Positions 24,805 through 32,759 of a DNA stretch of 64,000 nucleotides are shown here, piece after piece (positions within the stretch are counted from its first letter, which is position 1; each line of letters opens with the position of its first letter). A program made the position numbers and the translations under genes. Origin of the DNA: Streptomyces sp. NRRL F-525 (GTDB lineage Bacteria > Actinomycetota > Actinomycetes > Streptomycetales > Streptomycetaceae); assembly GCF_000716605.1 (NCBI RefSeq), contig NZ_JNXE01000002.1, positions 62,001-126,000 on the forward strand, given 5' to 3'. The notes beneath the pieces were generated by a model, which saw nothing but the letters and a program-made list of their open reading frames with translations, was not told where the DNA came from and ran no database searches.

Positions 24805-25662
24805 GTGCCGAGACGTTCGACCAGACTGAGGACTCTGCTGATGGGGGCGGCCGCGCTGCCGCTGGCCCTGGTGTCGCCCGCGTGGGGTGGCACGGACCCT
24901 GCGCCGTCCCCGCCCGAGCCGCCGTCGACCCTGTGCGCGCCCGCGGGCACCCTGCACGGCGCGCACGGCCAGCATGCCGTCGTCAGCCTCTGCGCGGGCA
25001 GCGGCACCCCGACCATGGCGGTCTCGGCTCCCGCGACCTGCGGACAGCTCAGGTCGGCCGTCCGGTACACGTGCCGCACCTCGGGCACCTGGACCGCCGA
25101 GCGTGACGGCGGGACGGCCGCGTCCGGCACCTTGCCGGGGTCGGGCCAGTATCCGGGCCCGGGGACGTACGCCTTCACGGCCACCGTGCGCGTCCGCTCC
25201 GCGCCCGAGGGCGTGGACCTGCAGGGCACCGTCCGCGCCACGCTGACCCTGACCGCGCCGCGGCCGAAGGTCACCCACGGCATCGAGGTCGACCGGAGCA
25301 CGCTGCGGCCCGACTCGGTGACCACGCTGACGTACACGGTCCACCGGCACAGCGAGGAGGGCGACGGCAGCGCGCGGTTCGGGCTCATCGCGGAGGAAGG
25401 CACGGGCGCGGAGCTGACCACGTCCGACCCGCGCTGCGTCAATCCGCTGGTCGGCCGCCACCCGTCGCAGGCCCGGCTCCCGCACGCCCTGGACTGCGCG
25501 CTCACCGATCTCCAGCCGGGCCACCCGGACACGGTGGTGGTCCGGGTCGCCGTCAAGTCCCGTTGTTCCACGGTGGTTTCGAAGCTGGGGTACTGGATGC
25601 CGCAGGGCCAGGCGCTGTACACCGGGGGCATGCTGGCGGGACCGACCGTGACCTGCGGCTAG
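24805..25662 (+). CDS. secreted protein of unknown function
   Basis: 285 aa. The signal peptide PRRSTRLRTLLMGAAALPLA ends near SPAWGG, residue 31. The mature part has six or more Cys residues (for example LCAPAG, LCAGSG, ATCGQL, YTCRTSG, DPRCVNP, DCALTD), spaced as if forming disulfides, and beta-rich Ig-like stretches. I do not recognise a family. The GTG was chosen because GGAGGAA lies four to nine bases upstream and the following residues form a clean signal; the frame is open to 24694 without SD. Its stop codon overlaps the stop of the convergent flavoprotein gene. Confidence 0.78.
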   Translation: MPRRSTRLRTLLMGAAALPLALVSPAWGGTDPAPSPPEPPSTLCAPAGTLHGAHGQHAVVSLCAGSGTPTMAVSAPATCGQLRSAVRYTCRTSGTWTAERDGGTAASGTLPGSGQYPGPGTYAFTATVRVRSAPEGVDLQGTVRATLTLTAPRPKVTHGIEVDRSTLRPDSVTTLTYTVHRHSEEGDGSARFGLIAEEGTGAELTTSDPRCVNPLVGRHPSQARLPHALDCALTDLQPGHPDTVVVRVAVKSRCSTVVSKLGYWMPQGQALYTGGMLAGPTVTCG

Positions 25663-26183
25663 AGCAGCTCCAGCGCCCTCTCCCAGCCGAACTCCGGGCG
25701 CCCGCCGCCCGGTTGGACCTCACCGGAGTACGGGTCCCCGAACCGCACGCCCATCCCGCGCAGCCGTATCAGGCTCTCCTGGTAGGCGGGGTGGGCCGCC
25801 AACGCGTCGGCCACACAAGGGAGTACGACGGTCGGGACGCCCAGCCCGTACGCCTCGCACAGGGTGCCGAGGGCGAGGGTGTCCGCCGTACCGGCCGCCC
25901 ATTTGTTGATCGTGTTGAAGGTGGCGGGCGCGACGACCACGGCGTCCGGCGGCGGGAAGGGACGCGGGTCGCCCGGCACCCGCCAGGCGGACCGGATGGG
26001 GCGGCCGGTCCGCTCCTCGACGGCGGGGATGTCGAAGAAGCCGGACGCGGCGACCGGGGTCGCGATCACCCCGACCTCCCAGCCCGACTCCTGCGCGGCG
26101 GCGATCAGTTGGCCGACGCCGGCGGCGATCCCGGCGGCGCAGACGACGACGTAGAGGAAGGGCTTCGAGTCCTGTTCGATCAC
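25659..26183 (-). CDS. flavoprotein (HFCD/DfpA-like family)
   Basis: 174 aa. The sequence reads LYVVVCAAGIAAGVGQLIAAAQESGW, then GVIATPVAASGF, and DAVVVAPATFNTINKWAAGTADTLAL, which matches the homo-oligomeric flavin-containing Cys decarboxylase family (PPC decarboxylase, EpiD, UbiX-like fold): the APATFNTINKWA element is the FMN-binding PXMNXXMW region with changes, and decarboxylase activity is therefore doubtful. The GTG start is at 26183. It follows the DUF1348 gene by nine bases on the same strand, suggesting co-transcription, and converges on the secreted protein gene with overlapping stops. Confidence 0.85.
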   Translation of the reverse strand: MIEQDSKPFLYVVVCAAGIAAGVGQLIAAAQESGWEVGVIATPVAASGFFDIPAVEERTGRPIRSAWRVPGDPRPFPPPDAVVVAPATFNTINKWAAGTADTLALGTLCEAYGLGVPTVVLPCVADALAAHPAYQESLIRLRGMGVRFGDPYSGEVQPGGGRPEFGWERALELL

Positions 26184-26192
26184 CCGGGGAGC

Positions 26193-26651
26193 CTACTGAA
26201 GCGGGAACGAGCGCCCGCGCTCCTCCTCGGGTCGCGTCCCGAAGACGCGGCGGTCCTTCTCCAGGATGGCCAGGTCGTTGATGCTCGCCTCGCGCCGGGT
26301 CATCAGGCCGTGCTCGTCGAACTCCCACAGTTCGTTGCCGTACGACCGCCACCACTGGCCGTCGGCGTCCCGGCACTCGTACTGGAAGCGGACGGCGATG
26401 CGGTTGCCGTCGAAGGCCCACAGGTCCTTGCGGAGCGCGTACTCCTGCTCGCGGGCCCACTTCGCGGTGAGGAACGCGACGATCTCGGCGCGGCCGGTGA
26501 CGAAGGTGTCGCGGTTGCGCCAGACGGAGTCCTCCGAGTAGGCGAGCGCCACCCGCTGCGGGTCGCGGGTGTTCCAGGCGTCCTCGGCGGCCTGGACCTT
26601 CTGGGCGGCGGTCTCGCGGGTGAAGGGCGGGAGGGGAGGGCGGTCGGCCAT
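26193..26651 (-). CDS. DUF1348 (NTF2-like) protein
   Basis: 152 aa nuclear-transport-factor-2 fold. Characteristic stretches are [39 protein letters not shown] and [18 protein letters not shown], which identify DUF1348; the function of the family is unknown. The ATG at 26651 is followed upstream by CTCTGGAGACGACC, giving GGAG. It is divergent from a TetR gene, and the 98-base gap between them carries two copies of a 16-base palindrome, so it is very likely the repressor's target, together with the flavoprotein gene downstream. Confidence 0.9.
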   Translation of the reverse strand: MADRPPLPPFTRETAAQKVQAAEDAWNTRDPQRVALAYSEDSVWRNRDTFVTGRAEIVAFLTAKWAREQEYALRKDLWAFDGNRIAVRFQYECRDADGQWWRSYGNELWEFDEHGLMTRREASINDLAILEKDRRVFGTRPEEERGRSFPLQ

Positions 26652-26677
26652 GGTCGTCTCCAGAGCGGCGAGATACG

Positions 26678-26727
26678 GAGAACGTGCGTTCTCTCGATGG
26701 CTGCTAACGTAGAGAACGCACGTTCTC
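26678..26727. promoter_or_regulatory. twin palindromic operators for the TetR regulator
   Basis: GAGAACG-TG-CGTTCTC at 26678-26693 and GAGAACG-CA-CGTTCTC at 26712-26727: the same seven-base arms twice, with centres 34 bases apart. Both lie between the divergent DUF1348 and TetR genes. Symmetry, duplication and position fit an operator pair bound by the TetR protein, controlling itself and the DUF1348-flavoprotein unit. Confidence 0.8.
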
Positions 26728-26749
26728 AGGTCAAGGAGGGGTCGGTTCG

Positions 26750-27307
26750 ATGGACAGCGAGGTCGCCCGGGAGCAGGCGCTGGACGCCGCCGAGAAGCTG
26801 TTCTACGGGCGGGGGGTTCAGGCCGTCGGCATGGACGCCGTCCGCACCGCGTCCGGGCTCTCCCTCAAGCGGCTCTACCAACTCTTCCCCGCGAAGGAGG
26901 AGTTGGTGGAGGCGTATCTCGAACGGCGTGACCTGCGCTGGCGCGGACGCCTCGCCGAGCATGTCGCGCGGCACGATGATCCGCGGGAGCGGATTCCGGC
27001 CGTCTTCGACTGGCTGGAGGAGTGGTTCGGCGAGGCCGATTTCCGCGGGTGCGCGTGGATCAACTCGTACGGCGAACTGGGTGCGACCTCGGAGCGGGTG
27101 GTGGCCCAAGTGCGGGCGCACAAGCGGGCGTTCCGCGAGTACCTCGCCGGTCTCGTGGCGGACGCGGGGCTGCCCGACGTACTCGCCGGGCAGTTGTTCC
27201 TGCTGGCCGAGGGTGCCATGGTCACGGCGGGCATCACCGGGAGCGCGGAACCGGCGGTGGAGGCGCGCGAGGCGGCCCTGGCGTTGTCGCGGGCGCGCGC
27301 CAACTGA
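26750..27307 (+). CDS. TetR-family repressor
   Basis: 185 aa. The N-terminal helix-turn-helix is about residues 8-55 ([42 protein letters not shown] in outline), and the C-terminal ligand domain has the WLEEWF and [13 protein letters not shown] pattern of TetR_C_6/16-like proteins. The ATG follows AAGGAGGGGTCGGTTCG. Two identical palindromes lie upstream, so it should repress its own gene and the divergent DUF1348-flavoprotein operon. Ligand unknown. It converges with the azoreductase gene, two bases separating their stops. Confidence 0.92.
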   Translation: MDSEVAREQALDAAEKLFYGRGVQAVGMDAVRTASGLSLKRLYQLFPAKEELVEAYLERRDLRWRGRLAEHVARHDDPRERIPAVFDWLEEWFGEADFRGCAWINSYGELGATSERVVAQVRAHKRAFREYLAGLVADAGLPDVLAGQLFLLAEGAMVTAGITGSAEPAVEAREAALALSRARAN

Positions 27308-27309
27308 GG

Positions 27310-27987
27310 TCAGGCTGCGGCGAGTTCCGCGAGTGTGGCGCGGGCCCTGGTGAGGGAGTCCGCCGCCAGGTCCTCCAGCCCGGCCAGTTGGGGCAGGACG
27401 TCGACCCGGGTCAGTTCGGCGGCGACAAGGTGGAGGTTTTCCGGCGGGACGCCCAGGTTGCCGAAGTAGGCGTGCAGGTACGGCATTTGGAAGTCGAAGT
27501 GCTCGCGCGGGGTGCCGGGGCCGTAGCCACCGCCGCGTGCCATGACGGCGACCACGCGGGTGTGCCGCAGGAGGCTCTCGCCGGTGTCCGGGTCGGTGAG
27601 CGCGCCGGGGAAGGTGACGCGGTCGATCCATGCCTTGAGGGTCGCGGGCACGGAGAAGTTGTACATGGGGACACCGAGCAGCAGCGTGTCGGCGGCGAGG
27701 AGTTCGGTGATGCAGGGGAGAGTCCGCTCCCATTCGTGTCGCTCGGCGGCGGTCTCGATCAGCGCGGGGACCTTGGCGGGCGGGACGAATCCCTCGCGTT
27801 CCACGCGGCGGCCGAGGGTGGTGTAGGCGGGGGTGATCGGCGGCACCGGCGCGGCGGACAGGTCGCGGTGACGGTGGTCCGCGGTACTGCCGTGGTGGGT
27901 GTGCCAGGTCCGCGCGAAGGTCTCGGTGAGTTGCCTGGTCACGGAGTCGGCGGTCGGGTCGGCGCTGGAGTCGATGTGCAGCAGCAT
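27310..27987 (-). CDS. FMN-dependent NADH-azoreductase/quinone reductase
   Basis: 225 aa flavodoxin-like fold. MLLHIDSSADPTADSVTRQL gives the FMN phosphate loop, LLLGVPMYNFSVPATLKAWIDRV is the conserved central motif of AzoR, and AVMARGGGYGPGTPREHFDFQMPYL forms the C-terminal FMN/substrate loop. The family reduces quinones, azo dyes and nitro compounds with NAD(P)H and protects against thiol and quinone stress. It is divergent from the second ECF sigma factor gene, 80 bases away, and may belong to its regulon, since ECF41-like factors often control a neighbouring oxidoreductase. Confidence 0.9.
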   Translation of the reverse strand: MLLHIDSSADPTADSVTRQLTETFARTWHTHHGSTADHRHRDLSAAPVPPITPAYTTLGRRVEREGFVPPAKVPALIETAAERHEWERTLPCITELLAADTLLLGVPMYNFSVPATLKAWIDRVTFPGALTDPDTGESLLRHTRVVAVMARGGGYGPGTPREHFDFQMPYLHAYFGNLGVPPENLHLVAAELTRVDVLPQLAGLEDLAADSLTRARATLAELAAA

Positions 27988-27992
27988 GGCGT

Positions 27993-28031
27993 GGTCACCT
28001 CGGTCGGTCCGTGTACGTCTTCGTGTACGTC
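27993..28031 (+). promoter_or_regulatory. candidate ECF41-like promoter and direct repeat
   Basis: GGTCACC (27993-27999), 16 bases, then CGTC (28016-28019) resembles the ECF41 consensus TGTCACA-N16-CGTC (five of seven plus four of four). The -10 lies inside the first of two direct repeats CGTGTACGTC (28010-28019 and 28022-28031). It points to the sigma gene at 28068, compatible with autoregulation. Confidence 0.5.
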
Positions 28032-28067
28032 GGACTGGTGACGGAGCACGGCGAGGAAAGGTGACCC

Positions 28068-28937
28068 ATGCGGGGGCACGACGAGTTGGCGGAGCGGTTC
28101 GAGGAGCGGCGCGGGCGGCTGCGGGCGGTCGCGTACCGAATGCTGGGGTCGCTCGGCGAGGCGGACGACGCGGTGCAGGAGGCCTGGCTCCGGCTCAGCC
28201 GTACGGGCGGCGACGGCGTCGACAACCTCACCGCCTGGCTGACGACGGTCGTCTCGCGTATCTGCCTGGACATGCTCCGCTCGCGCGCGTCCCGACGGGA
28301 GGATCCCTACGGCGACGACGTGCCGGAGCGAAGCGCCGACGACCTGCCCGAGGACGAGGCCGTACTCGCCGACTCGGTGGGGCTCGCGCTGCTGGTGGTG
28401 CTGGATGCGCTGGGTCCGGCGGAGCGGGTCGCGTTCGTGCTGCACGACCTGTTCGCGGTGCCGTTCGACCGCGTCGCCGCCGTCCTGGACCGGTCCCGGC
28501 CCGCCGCGAAGAAGCTCGCCAGCCGGGCCCGGCAGAAGGTGCGGGGCACGCCGGTGGTGCCGGGCGCCGAACTCGACCGGCACCGGGAGGTCGTGGAGGC
28601 GTTCCTGTCCGCCGCGCGGGGCGGTGACCTCGGCGCGCTCCTCGACGTCCTCGCCCCCGATGTCGTCCGGCACGCCGACCCCGCCGTGCTGCCGCCCGGC
28701 GTTCCGGCCGAGCTGCGCGGGGCCCGGGCGGTCGCGGAGGGGACGGTACTGCTGCGGCACCGGACGCGGTACGCGACCGTCGCCCTCGTCGACGGGGACG
28801 TGGGGATCGTGGTCGCGCCGGGGGGACGGCTGTTGCTGGCACTCCGGGTGAGGGTCGAGGGTGGGCGGGTCGCCGCGTATGAGGTGGTCGCGGGGCGGGA
28901 GGGGTTGCGGGGTATCGAGGTGGGGGTGCTCGGCTGA
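28068..28937 (+). CDS. SigJ/ECF41-like sigma factor with SnoaL-like domain
   Basis: 289 aa. Region 2 covers about residues 8-75 (FEERRGRLRAVAYRMLGSLG, then AVQEAWLRLSR) and region 4 about 105-160 (LGPAERVAFVLHDLFAVPFD). A C-terminal NTF2-like domain (about 170-289) follows. It lacks the WLPEPL of the first sigma factor and has PGGRLLLALRVRVEGG rather than the NPEKL motif, so it belongs to a related but different subgroup. The ATG follows GAGGAAAGGTGACCC. No anti-sigma gene is adjacent, consistent with control through the fused domain. The divergent azoreductase is the obvious candidate target. Confidence 0.9.
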   Translation: MRGHDELAERFEERRGRLRAVAYRMLGSLGEADDAVQEAWLRLSRTGGDGVDNLTAWLTTVVSRICLDMLRSRASRREDPYGDDVPERSADDLPEDEAVLADSVGLALLVVLDALGPAERVAFVLHDLFAVPFDRVAAVLDRSRPAAKKLASRARQKVRGTPVVPGAELDRHREVVEAFLSAARGGDLGALLDVLAPDVVRHADPAVLPPGVPAELRGARAVAEGTVLLRHRTRYATVALVDGDVGIVVAPGGRLLLALRVRVEGGRVAAYEVVAGREGLRGIEVGVLG

Positions 28938-28953
28938 TCGGCTCGGGCGGTGG

Positions 28954-28983
28954 AGGGGGTGGCCGACAGGTCGGCCACCCCCT
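28954..28983. terminator. bidirectional hairpin terminator
   Basis: AGGGGGTGGCCGA (28954-28966), loop CAGG, TCGGCCACCCCCT (28971-28983): 13-base perfect arms between the convergent sigma factor and ferredoxin genes. No T run, as is common in Streptomyces terminators. Confidence 0.8.
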
Positions 28984-28997
28984 ACGGAACGACCCGC

Positions 28998-29204
28998 TCA
29001 GCCCACCGCCTTGTCCGACACCGTGATCGCGCTCACCGGGCAGGCCCGTGCCGCCTCCTTGAGCATCGGGTCGTCGGTGTCCTCCTTGCCCGGCAGCACC
29101 GCGCTGTAGCCGTCGTCGTCCTGGGTGAAGACGTTCGGGGCGGCCAGGGCGCACTGGCCCGCCCCGATGCAGATGTCCTTGTCGATGTGGATTTCCGTGT
29201 GCAT
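28998..29204 (-). CDS. ferredoxin, [3Fe-4S] type
   Basis: 68 aa. The cluster ligands are Cys12 and Cys18 in DICIGAGQCAL and Cys54 in ARACPVSAI; the usual second Cys of a [4Fe-4S] motif (CxxCxxC) is replaced, giving the CxxxxxC...CP arrangement of [3Fe-4S] ferredoxins that serve P450s in Streptomyces. It is encoded 13 bases after the P450 gene on the same strand and should pass electrons to that enzyme from an unlinked ferredoxin reductase. The GTG/ATG start at 29204 follows AAGAGGCTGCGCTCC. Confidence 0.93.
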   Translation of the reverse strand: MHTEIHIDKDICIGAGQCALAAPNVFTQDDDGYSAVLPGKEDTDDPMLKEAARACPVSAITVSDKAVG

Positions 29205-29217
29205 GGAGCGCAGCCTC

Positions 29218-30441
29218 TTACCAGGTCACGGGGAGTTCCAGCATCCCCTGGATCGTGTCGCCGGGTTTGAAGGGGATCTCCTCCGCGGGGACGGCCAGGC
29301 TCAGCGTGGGCAGCCGCTCGAAGAGACTGCGCAGGGCGATCTCCAGTTCGGCGCGGGCGAGGTTCTGGCCGAGGCACTGGTGGATGCCGAAGCCGAACGA
29401 GACGTGGTGGCGGGTGGGCCGGTGCCAGTCCAGGGTGTCCGGGGCGGTGTAGACGTCCTCGTCGCGGTTGATGACCGCGGCCGAGAAGATCACGCCCTCG
29501 CCGGCCCGGATCGTCGTGCCGTCCACGTCGATGTCCACGAGGGCCTGCCGCACCAGCCCGTCCACGATGGAGAGGGACCGCATCAGTTCCTCGACCGCGT
29601 CGGGCAACAGCCCTGGATCGTCCCGGAGTTCGGCGAGCCGCTCGGGGTGGAGCAACAGCGTGAAGGTGCCCAGGGAGATCATGTTGGCGGTCGTCTCGTG
29701 GCCCGCGACGAGGAGGATGATCGCGAGGGAGATCAACTCCGCGCGGTCCAGCGCCCCTTCGCTCAACTGGTCCCGGACGAGGTCGTCCAGCACCCCCTCG
29801 CCCGGACTCTCCAGTTTGCGGTCGATCAACTCGCCCAGATACGCCTCCAGTTGATCGCGGGCGTCCTGACTGTCCTCGGGCTTCGGACCGCGCAGCAGGC
29901 GCCGGGACTGGGCCTCGAAGAACTCGTGGTCGGCGTACGGGACGCCGAGCAGCGCGCAGATCACCATCGAGGGGACGGGCAGCGCGAACGCGGACACCAG
30001 GTCGGCGGTCGGACCCTCGGCGATCATCACGTCGAGCAGCTCGTCGACGATCCGCTGGATGTCGGGCCGCATCGCCGTGGCGCGCTTGACGGTGAAGGCG
30101 GGGATCATCATCCGCCGCTTGGTGCGGTGCTTGGGGTCGTTCTCGCCGAGCAGGGCGACCTTGCGGTTGCGGACCGCGGCGAACCGTTCGTTGATCGCGG
30201 GGAAGTCGGGCTGGCTGCGGTCGGAGGACAGCCGCTGGTCGGCGAGCAGTGCGCGGGCGGTGGTGTGCCCGGTGACGAGCCATGCCGGGCGGCCGTCGTA
30301 GAGCGTGATGCGGGTCAGGGGGCGGGCGCTGCGGAGGGGGTCGTAGCCGGCGGGCGGGTGGTAGGGGCAGGTGCGGTCCTGCGGGAAGGAGACGGGTTCG
30401 GGCTGGTCGGTCAGATCCGTCAGTTCCGTCAGATCCGTCAT
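29218..30441 (-). CDS. cytochrome P450
   Basis: 407 aa soluble class I P450 resembling the CYP105/CYP107 group. The I-helix motif is LLVAGHETTANM, the ExxR motif is in VEELMRSLS (E-L-M-R), and the haem-binding loop is FGFGIHQCLGQNLAR with Cys356. I chose the ATG at 30441, which has GAGGT eight bases upstream, over one 14 codons earlier. The first residues are a short TDLTELTDLT repeat, produced by repeated CCGTCAG units in the DNA. The ferredoxin gene follows, so the pair is a self-contained oxidation module. No biosynthetic gene nearby shows its substrate. A 12-base-arm inverted repeat lies about 75 bases upstream. Confidence 0.93.
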   Translation of the reverse strand: MTDLTELTDLTDQPEPVSFPQDRTCPYHPPAGYDPLRSARPLTRITLYDGRPAWLVTGHTTARALLADQRLSSDRSQPDFPAINERFAAVRNRKVALLGENDPKHRTKRRMMIPAFTVKRATAMRPDIQRIVDELLDVMIAEGPTADLVSAFALPVPSMVICALLGVPYADHEFFEAQSRRLLRGPKPEDSQDARDQLEAYLGELIDRKLESPGEGVLDDLVRDQLSEGALDRAELISLAIILLVAGHETTANMISLGTFTLLLHPERLAELRDDPGLLPDAVEELMRSLSIVDGLVRQALVDIDVDGTTIRAGEGVIFSAAVINRDEDVYTAPDTLDWHRPTRHHVSFGFGIHQCLGQNLARAELEIALRSLFERLPTLSLAVPAEEIPFKPGDTIQGMLELPVTW

Positions 30442-30516
30442 GGAAGACCTCGCAGACGAAGAGTGCGTCTTGCCGATCTTCATTAGATGCCCGAGGCACC
30501 TATAAGGCCACCTGAT

Positions 30517-30554
30517 GTTCGGCCAGATCGGTGGTACCTACAATCTGGCCGAAC
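30517..30554. promoter_or_regulatory. long perfect inverted repeat upstream of the P450 operon
   Basis: GTTCGGCCAGAT (30517-30528), a 14-base spacer, ATCTGGCCGAAC (30543-30554): perfect 12-base arms. It sits between the SnoaL-like gene end (30604) and the P450 start (30441). No T run follows on either strand, so an operator is at least as likely as a terminator. Confidence 0.6.
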
Positions 30555-30603
30555 CGCATGACCCCGGCCGACCGACGATCACGGCCGCGGGACCGGTCCG
30601 ACG

Positions 30604-31062
30604 TCACCCGCCCGCGACCGGAGTCCCGCAGTCCGCCGGGGCGAAGGCCCGGGTCACGGCGAGGCTGTCCTCGTACACGTGATGACGGACGATCACCCCG
30701 TCCCGGACGGTGAGATGAAGAGCGAACCTGGCGCGATACGGCCGTCCGGTGGGCCTGGCGGTCAGCCGGATCTCGCCGAGAACCACCGCGTCCTCGCCGT
30801 CGACCAGGACGCGCTCGATCTCGGTGCCCACGTGTCCCGGCACATGGTGCGCGGCGAGCTCCCGGAAGTGGTCGGCGGCGTCGGCGCGGGTGGCACGGTG
30901 CCGGATCCACGGGGTGGCGGGGCTGCCGTGCGCGTCCTCGGGCCAGTCGAGCCTCCAGTCGACGTGCTCGGCGTACAACTCGGCGATGCGCTCGGGCTCG
31001 GCGTGGCCGATCCGGTGCAGGAGGTCTGCTACGACGGTGCGCGTGGTCGGGGTCGCGGACAT
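30604..31062 (-). CDS. SnoaL/NTF2-like protein
   Basis: 152 aa alpha+beta barrel protein. Typical stretches are TVVADLLHRIGHAEPERIAELYAEHVDWRLDWPE in the first helices and VDGEDAVVLGEIRLTARPTG and FALHLTVRDGVIVRHHVYEDSL in the last strands, as in the ketosteroid-isomerase-like (SnoaL_2) group. The ATG at 31062 lies after GGAGAGCGCCCG, giving a GGAG SD. Catalytic role cannot be read. It is divergent from the Ddn-type reductase gene, with an inverted repeat between, and 160 bases upstream of the P450 gene on the same strand. Confidence 0.85.
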   Translation of the reverse strand: MSATPTTRTVVADLLHRIGHAEPERIAELYAEHVDWRLDWPEDAHGSPATPWIRHRATRADAADHFRELAAHHVPGHVGTEIERVLVDGEDAVVLGEIRLTARPTGRPYRARFALHLTVRDGVIVRHHVYEDSLAVTRAFAPADCGTPVAGG

Positions 31063-31131
31063 CGGGCGCTCTCCTTCGGCCGGTGATCGTGTGGGGTGCC
31101 GACTGTGCCGGAGAGACCGTTCCGGTGCGAT

Positions 31132-31144
31132 TACCTCCGAGGTA
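31132..31144. promoter_or_regulatory. inverted repeat between the SnoaL-like and Ddn genes
   Basis: TACCTC-C-GAGGTA, perfect six-base arms. It lies 70 bases before the SnoaL-like start and 116 before the Ddn start, a typical operator position. The regulator is not encoded next to it. Confidence 0.45.
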
Positions 31145-31259
31145 GTCACCCGGTGGAGGGGGCATGGCCGAAGAGAGTCGCGGTATGGATGAATCACGCA
31201 CCGGCTGGTGTTGAATCTCGGTGCCAGACAGCCGTAGAACGCGAGATGGGACGAATGCC

Positions 31260-31709
31260 ATGCCTCTTGAGGGCGAGTACGAACCCAGCCCGTCGCAGTG
31301 GGTCCGCGACCAGGTCGAGCTGTACGAGAGCTCGGGCGGTACCAAGGGGACAACGTTGGCGGACACCGGTCTGCCCGTCATCCTGCTGACGACGGTGGGT
31401 GCCAAGAGCGGGAAGATCCGCAAGACCCCGCTGATGCGTGTCGAGCACGACGGGACCTACGCCGTCGTCGCCTCGCAGGGCGGCGCGCCCACGCATCCGG
31501 TGTGGTACTTCAACGTTCAGGCCGACCCGCACGTCGAACTGCAGGACGGGCCGCAGAAGTGGGACCTGACGGCCCGCGAGGTCACCGGCGACGAGAAGGC
31601 CGCGTGGTGGGAGCGGGCGGTCGCCGCGTACCCTCCGTACGCCGAGTACCAGACGAAGACGGACCGCCAGATCCCCGTGTTCGTCCTCGAACCGGCCGCC
31701 GGAAGCTGA
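31260..31709 (+). CDS. Ddn-family F420H2-dependent nitroreductase/quinone reductase
   Basis: 149 aa split-barrel protein of the deazaflavin-dependent nitroreductase family (relatives of Mycobacterium tuberculosis Ddn). Signatures are [36 protein letters not shown] (the F420 phosphate-contacting loop with Lys/Arg), and [24 protein letters not shown]. The family uses F420H2 to reduce quinones and nitro compounds. ATG 31260 has GGGA nine bases upstream; a start at 31221 would add 13 non-conserved residues. A hairpin terminator lies after the gene. Confidence 0.92.
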   Translation: MPLEGEYEPSPSQWVRDQVELYESSGGTKGTTLADTGLPVILLTTVGAKSGKIRKTPLMRVEHDGTYAVVASQGGAPTHPVWYFNVQADPHVELQDGPQKWDLTAREVTGDEKAAWWERAVAAYPPYAEYQTKTDRQIPVFVLEPAAGS

Positions 31710-31787
31710 GTACCGGAGTCTGACCGGCCCGGAGAGATTTTCTTGTTTCCGGGGCGCATGAACCGGTGACCGTCGGGCATCCGACGT

Positions 31788-32759
31788 TCAGGCCCCGCCG
31801 CGCTCCCCCGTCGCGGCGGGGCTTTTCCGTGCCTCCTCCGCCGGCCGGTCGGTGATGTCCAGGAAGATCTCGCCGGCCTCGGACACCGCCTCGCCGAGCG
31901 ACCGCTTGATCCGCACGGAGACCTCCTCGACCCGCTCGCTGTCCATCCCGGGAACCAGGTCGATCCGCGCGGCGACCATCGTCGAGTCGAGTCCCATCCG
32001 CATCGTGAACAGCGCCTCGACGCTGTCGATCTCGGGCTCGGCCGCCAGCAACTCGCGGATCCTGTCGCTCAGTTCGGGGTCTACGGCCTCACCGATGAGC
32101 TGGTCGCGGGCGTCGCGGCCGAGGCGGTAGGCGACGTAGCCGAGCAGCACACCGATCGCGATCGACGCGGACGCCTCCCACACCACCTGACCGGTGATCA
32201 TGTGCAGCGCCATGCCGACGATGGCGAGGGTCACGCCGACCACAGCCGTGCCGTCCTCCGCGACGACGGTCCGCAGCGCGGGGTCGCGCAGCGCGTCCAT
32301 GCCACCGCCCTGCGCGCGCACCTGGTGCAGGGCCCGCAGCAGGGAGATCCCCTCCACGACTAGGGCGACACCGAGCACGATCAGGCCCACGATGTAGCCG
32401 GTGGACGTCTCCTCGGCTCCGTTGCGCAGGGCCTCGACGCCCTGGAACACGGAGAAGCAGGCGCCCATGACAAAGATCCCGACTGCCGCGAGCAGCGACC
32501 AGAAGAACCGCTCCTTGCCGTAGCCGAAGGGGTGCCGCTGGTCGGCGGGGCGGCGGCTGCGGCGCAGGGCCGCGAGGAGGAAGACCTCGTTGAGGCTGTC
32601 GGCCACGGAGTGCGCGGCCTCGGAAAGCAGCGCGGGCGAGCCCGCGACCAGCCCGCCGACGGCCTTGGCGGCCGCGATCACCAGGTTGGCGGCGAGCGCG
32701 ACGAGGACGGTGACGCGGGTCTTCCGGTCGGATTCGTGGTCGGCAGCTGTGTCGCTCAT
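31788..32759 (-). CDS. cation diffusion facilitator (metal efflux) protein
   Basis: 323 aa with five to six helices and a C-terminal cytoplasmic domain (about 225-300). Metal-site residues appear in helix 2 (LLSEAAHSVADSLNEV: His and Asp, HxxxD) and helix 5 (EDGTAVVGVTLAIVG, where the second site's first residue is E/D). HPFGYGKERFFW is the conserved loop after helix 2. The family exchanges Zn2+, Co2+ or Fe2+ for protons. The ATG is at 32759. Its last codons lie in a strong hairpin that also ends the convergent Ddn gene. Metal unknown; no metal-regulator gene adjoins. Confidence 0.92.
   Translation of the reverse strand: MSDTAADHESDRKTRVTVLVALAANLVIAAAKAVGGLVAGSPALLSEAAHSVADSLNEVFLLAALRRSRRPADQRHPFGYGKERFFWSLLAAVGIFVMGACFSVFQGVEALRNGAEETSTGYIVGLIVLGVALVVEGISLLRALHQVRAQGGGMDALRDPALRTVVAEDGTAVVGVTLAIVGMALHMITGQVVWEASASIAIGVLLGYVAYRLGRDARDQLIGEAVDPELSDRIRELLAAEPEIDSVEALFTMRMGLDSTMVAARIDLVPGMDSERVEEVSVRIKRSLGEAVSEAGEIFLDITDRPAEEARKSPAATGERGGA
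31792..31826 (+). terminator. rho-independent terminator inside the end of the CDF gene
   Basis: GCCCCGCCGCG (31792-31802), nine-base loop, CGCGGCGGGGC (31812-31822), then TTTT (31823-31826). It terminates the rightward Ddn gene and also encodes the last residues of the leftward CDF protein (tail around ATGERGGA). Confidence 0.8.
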
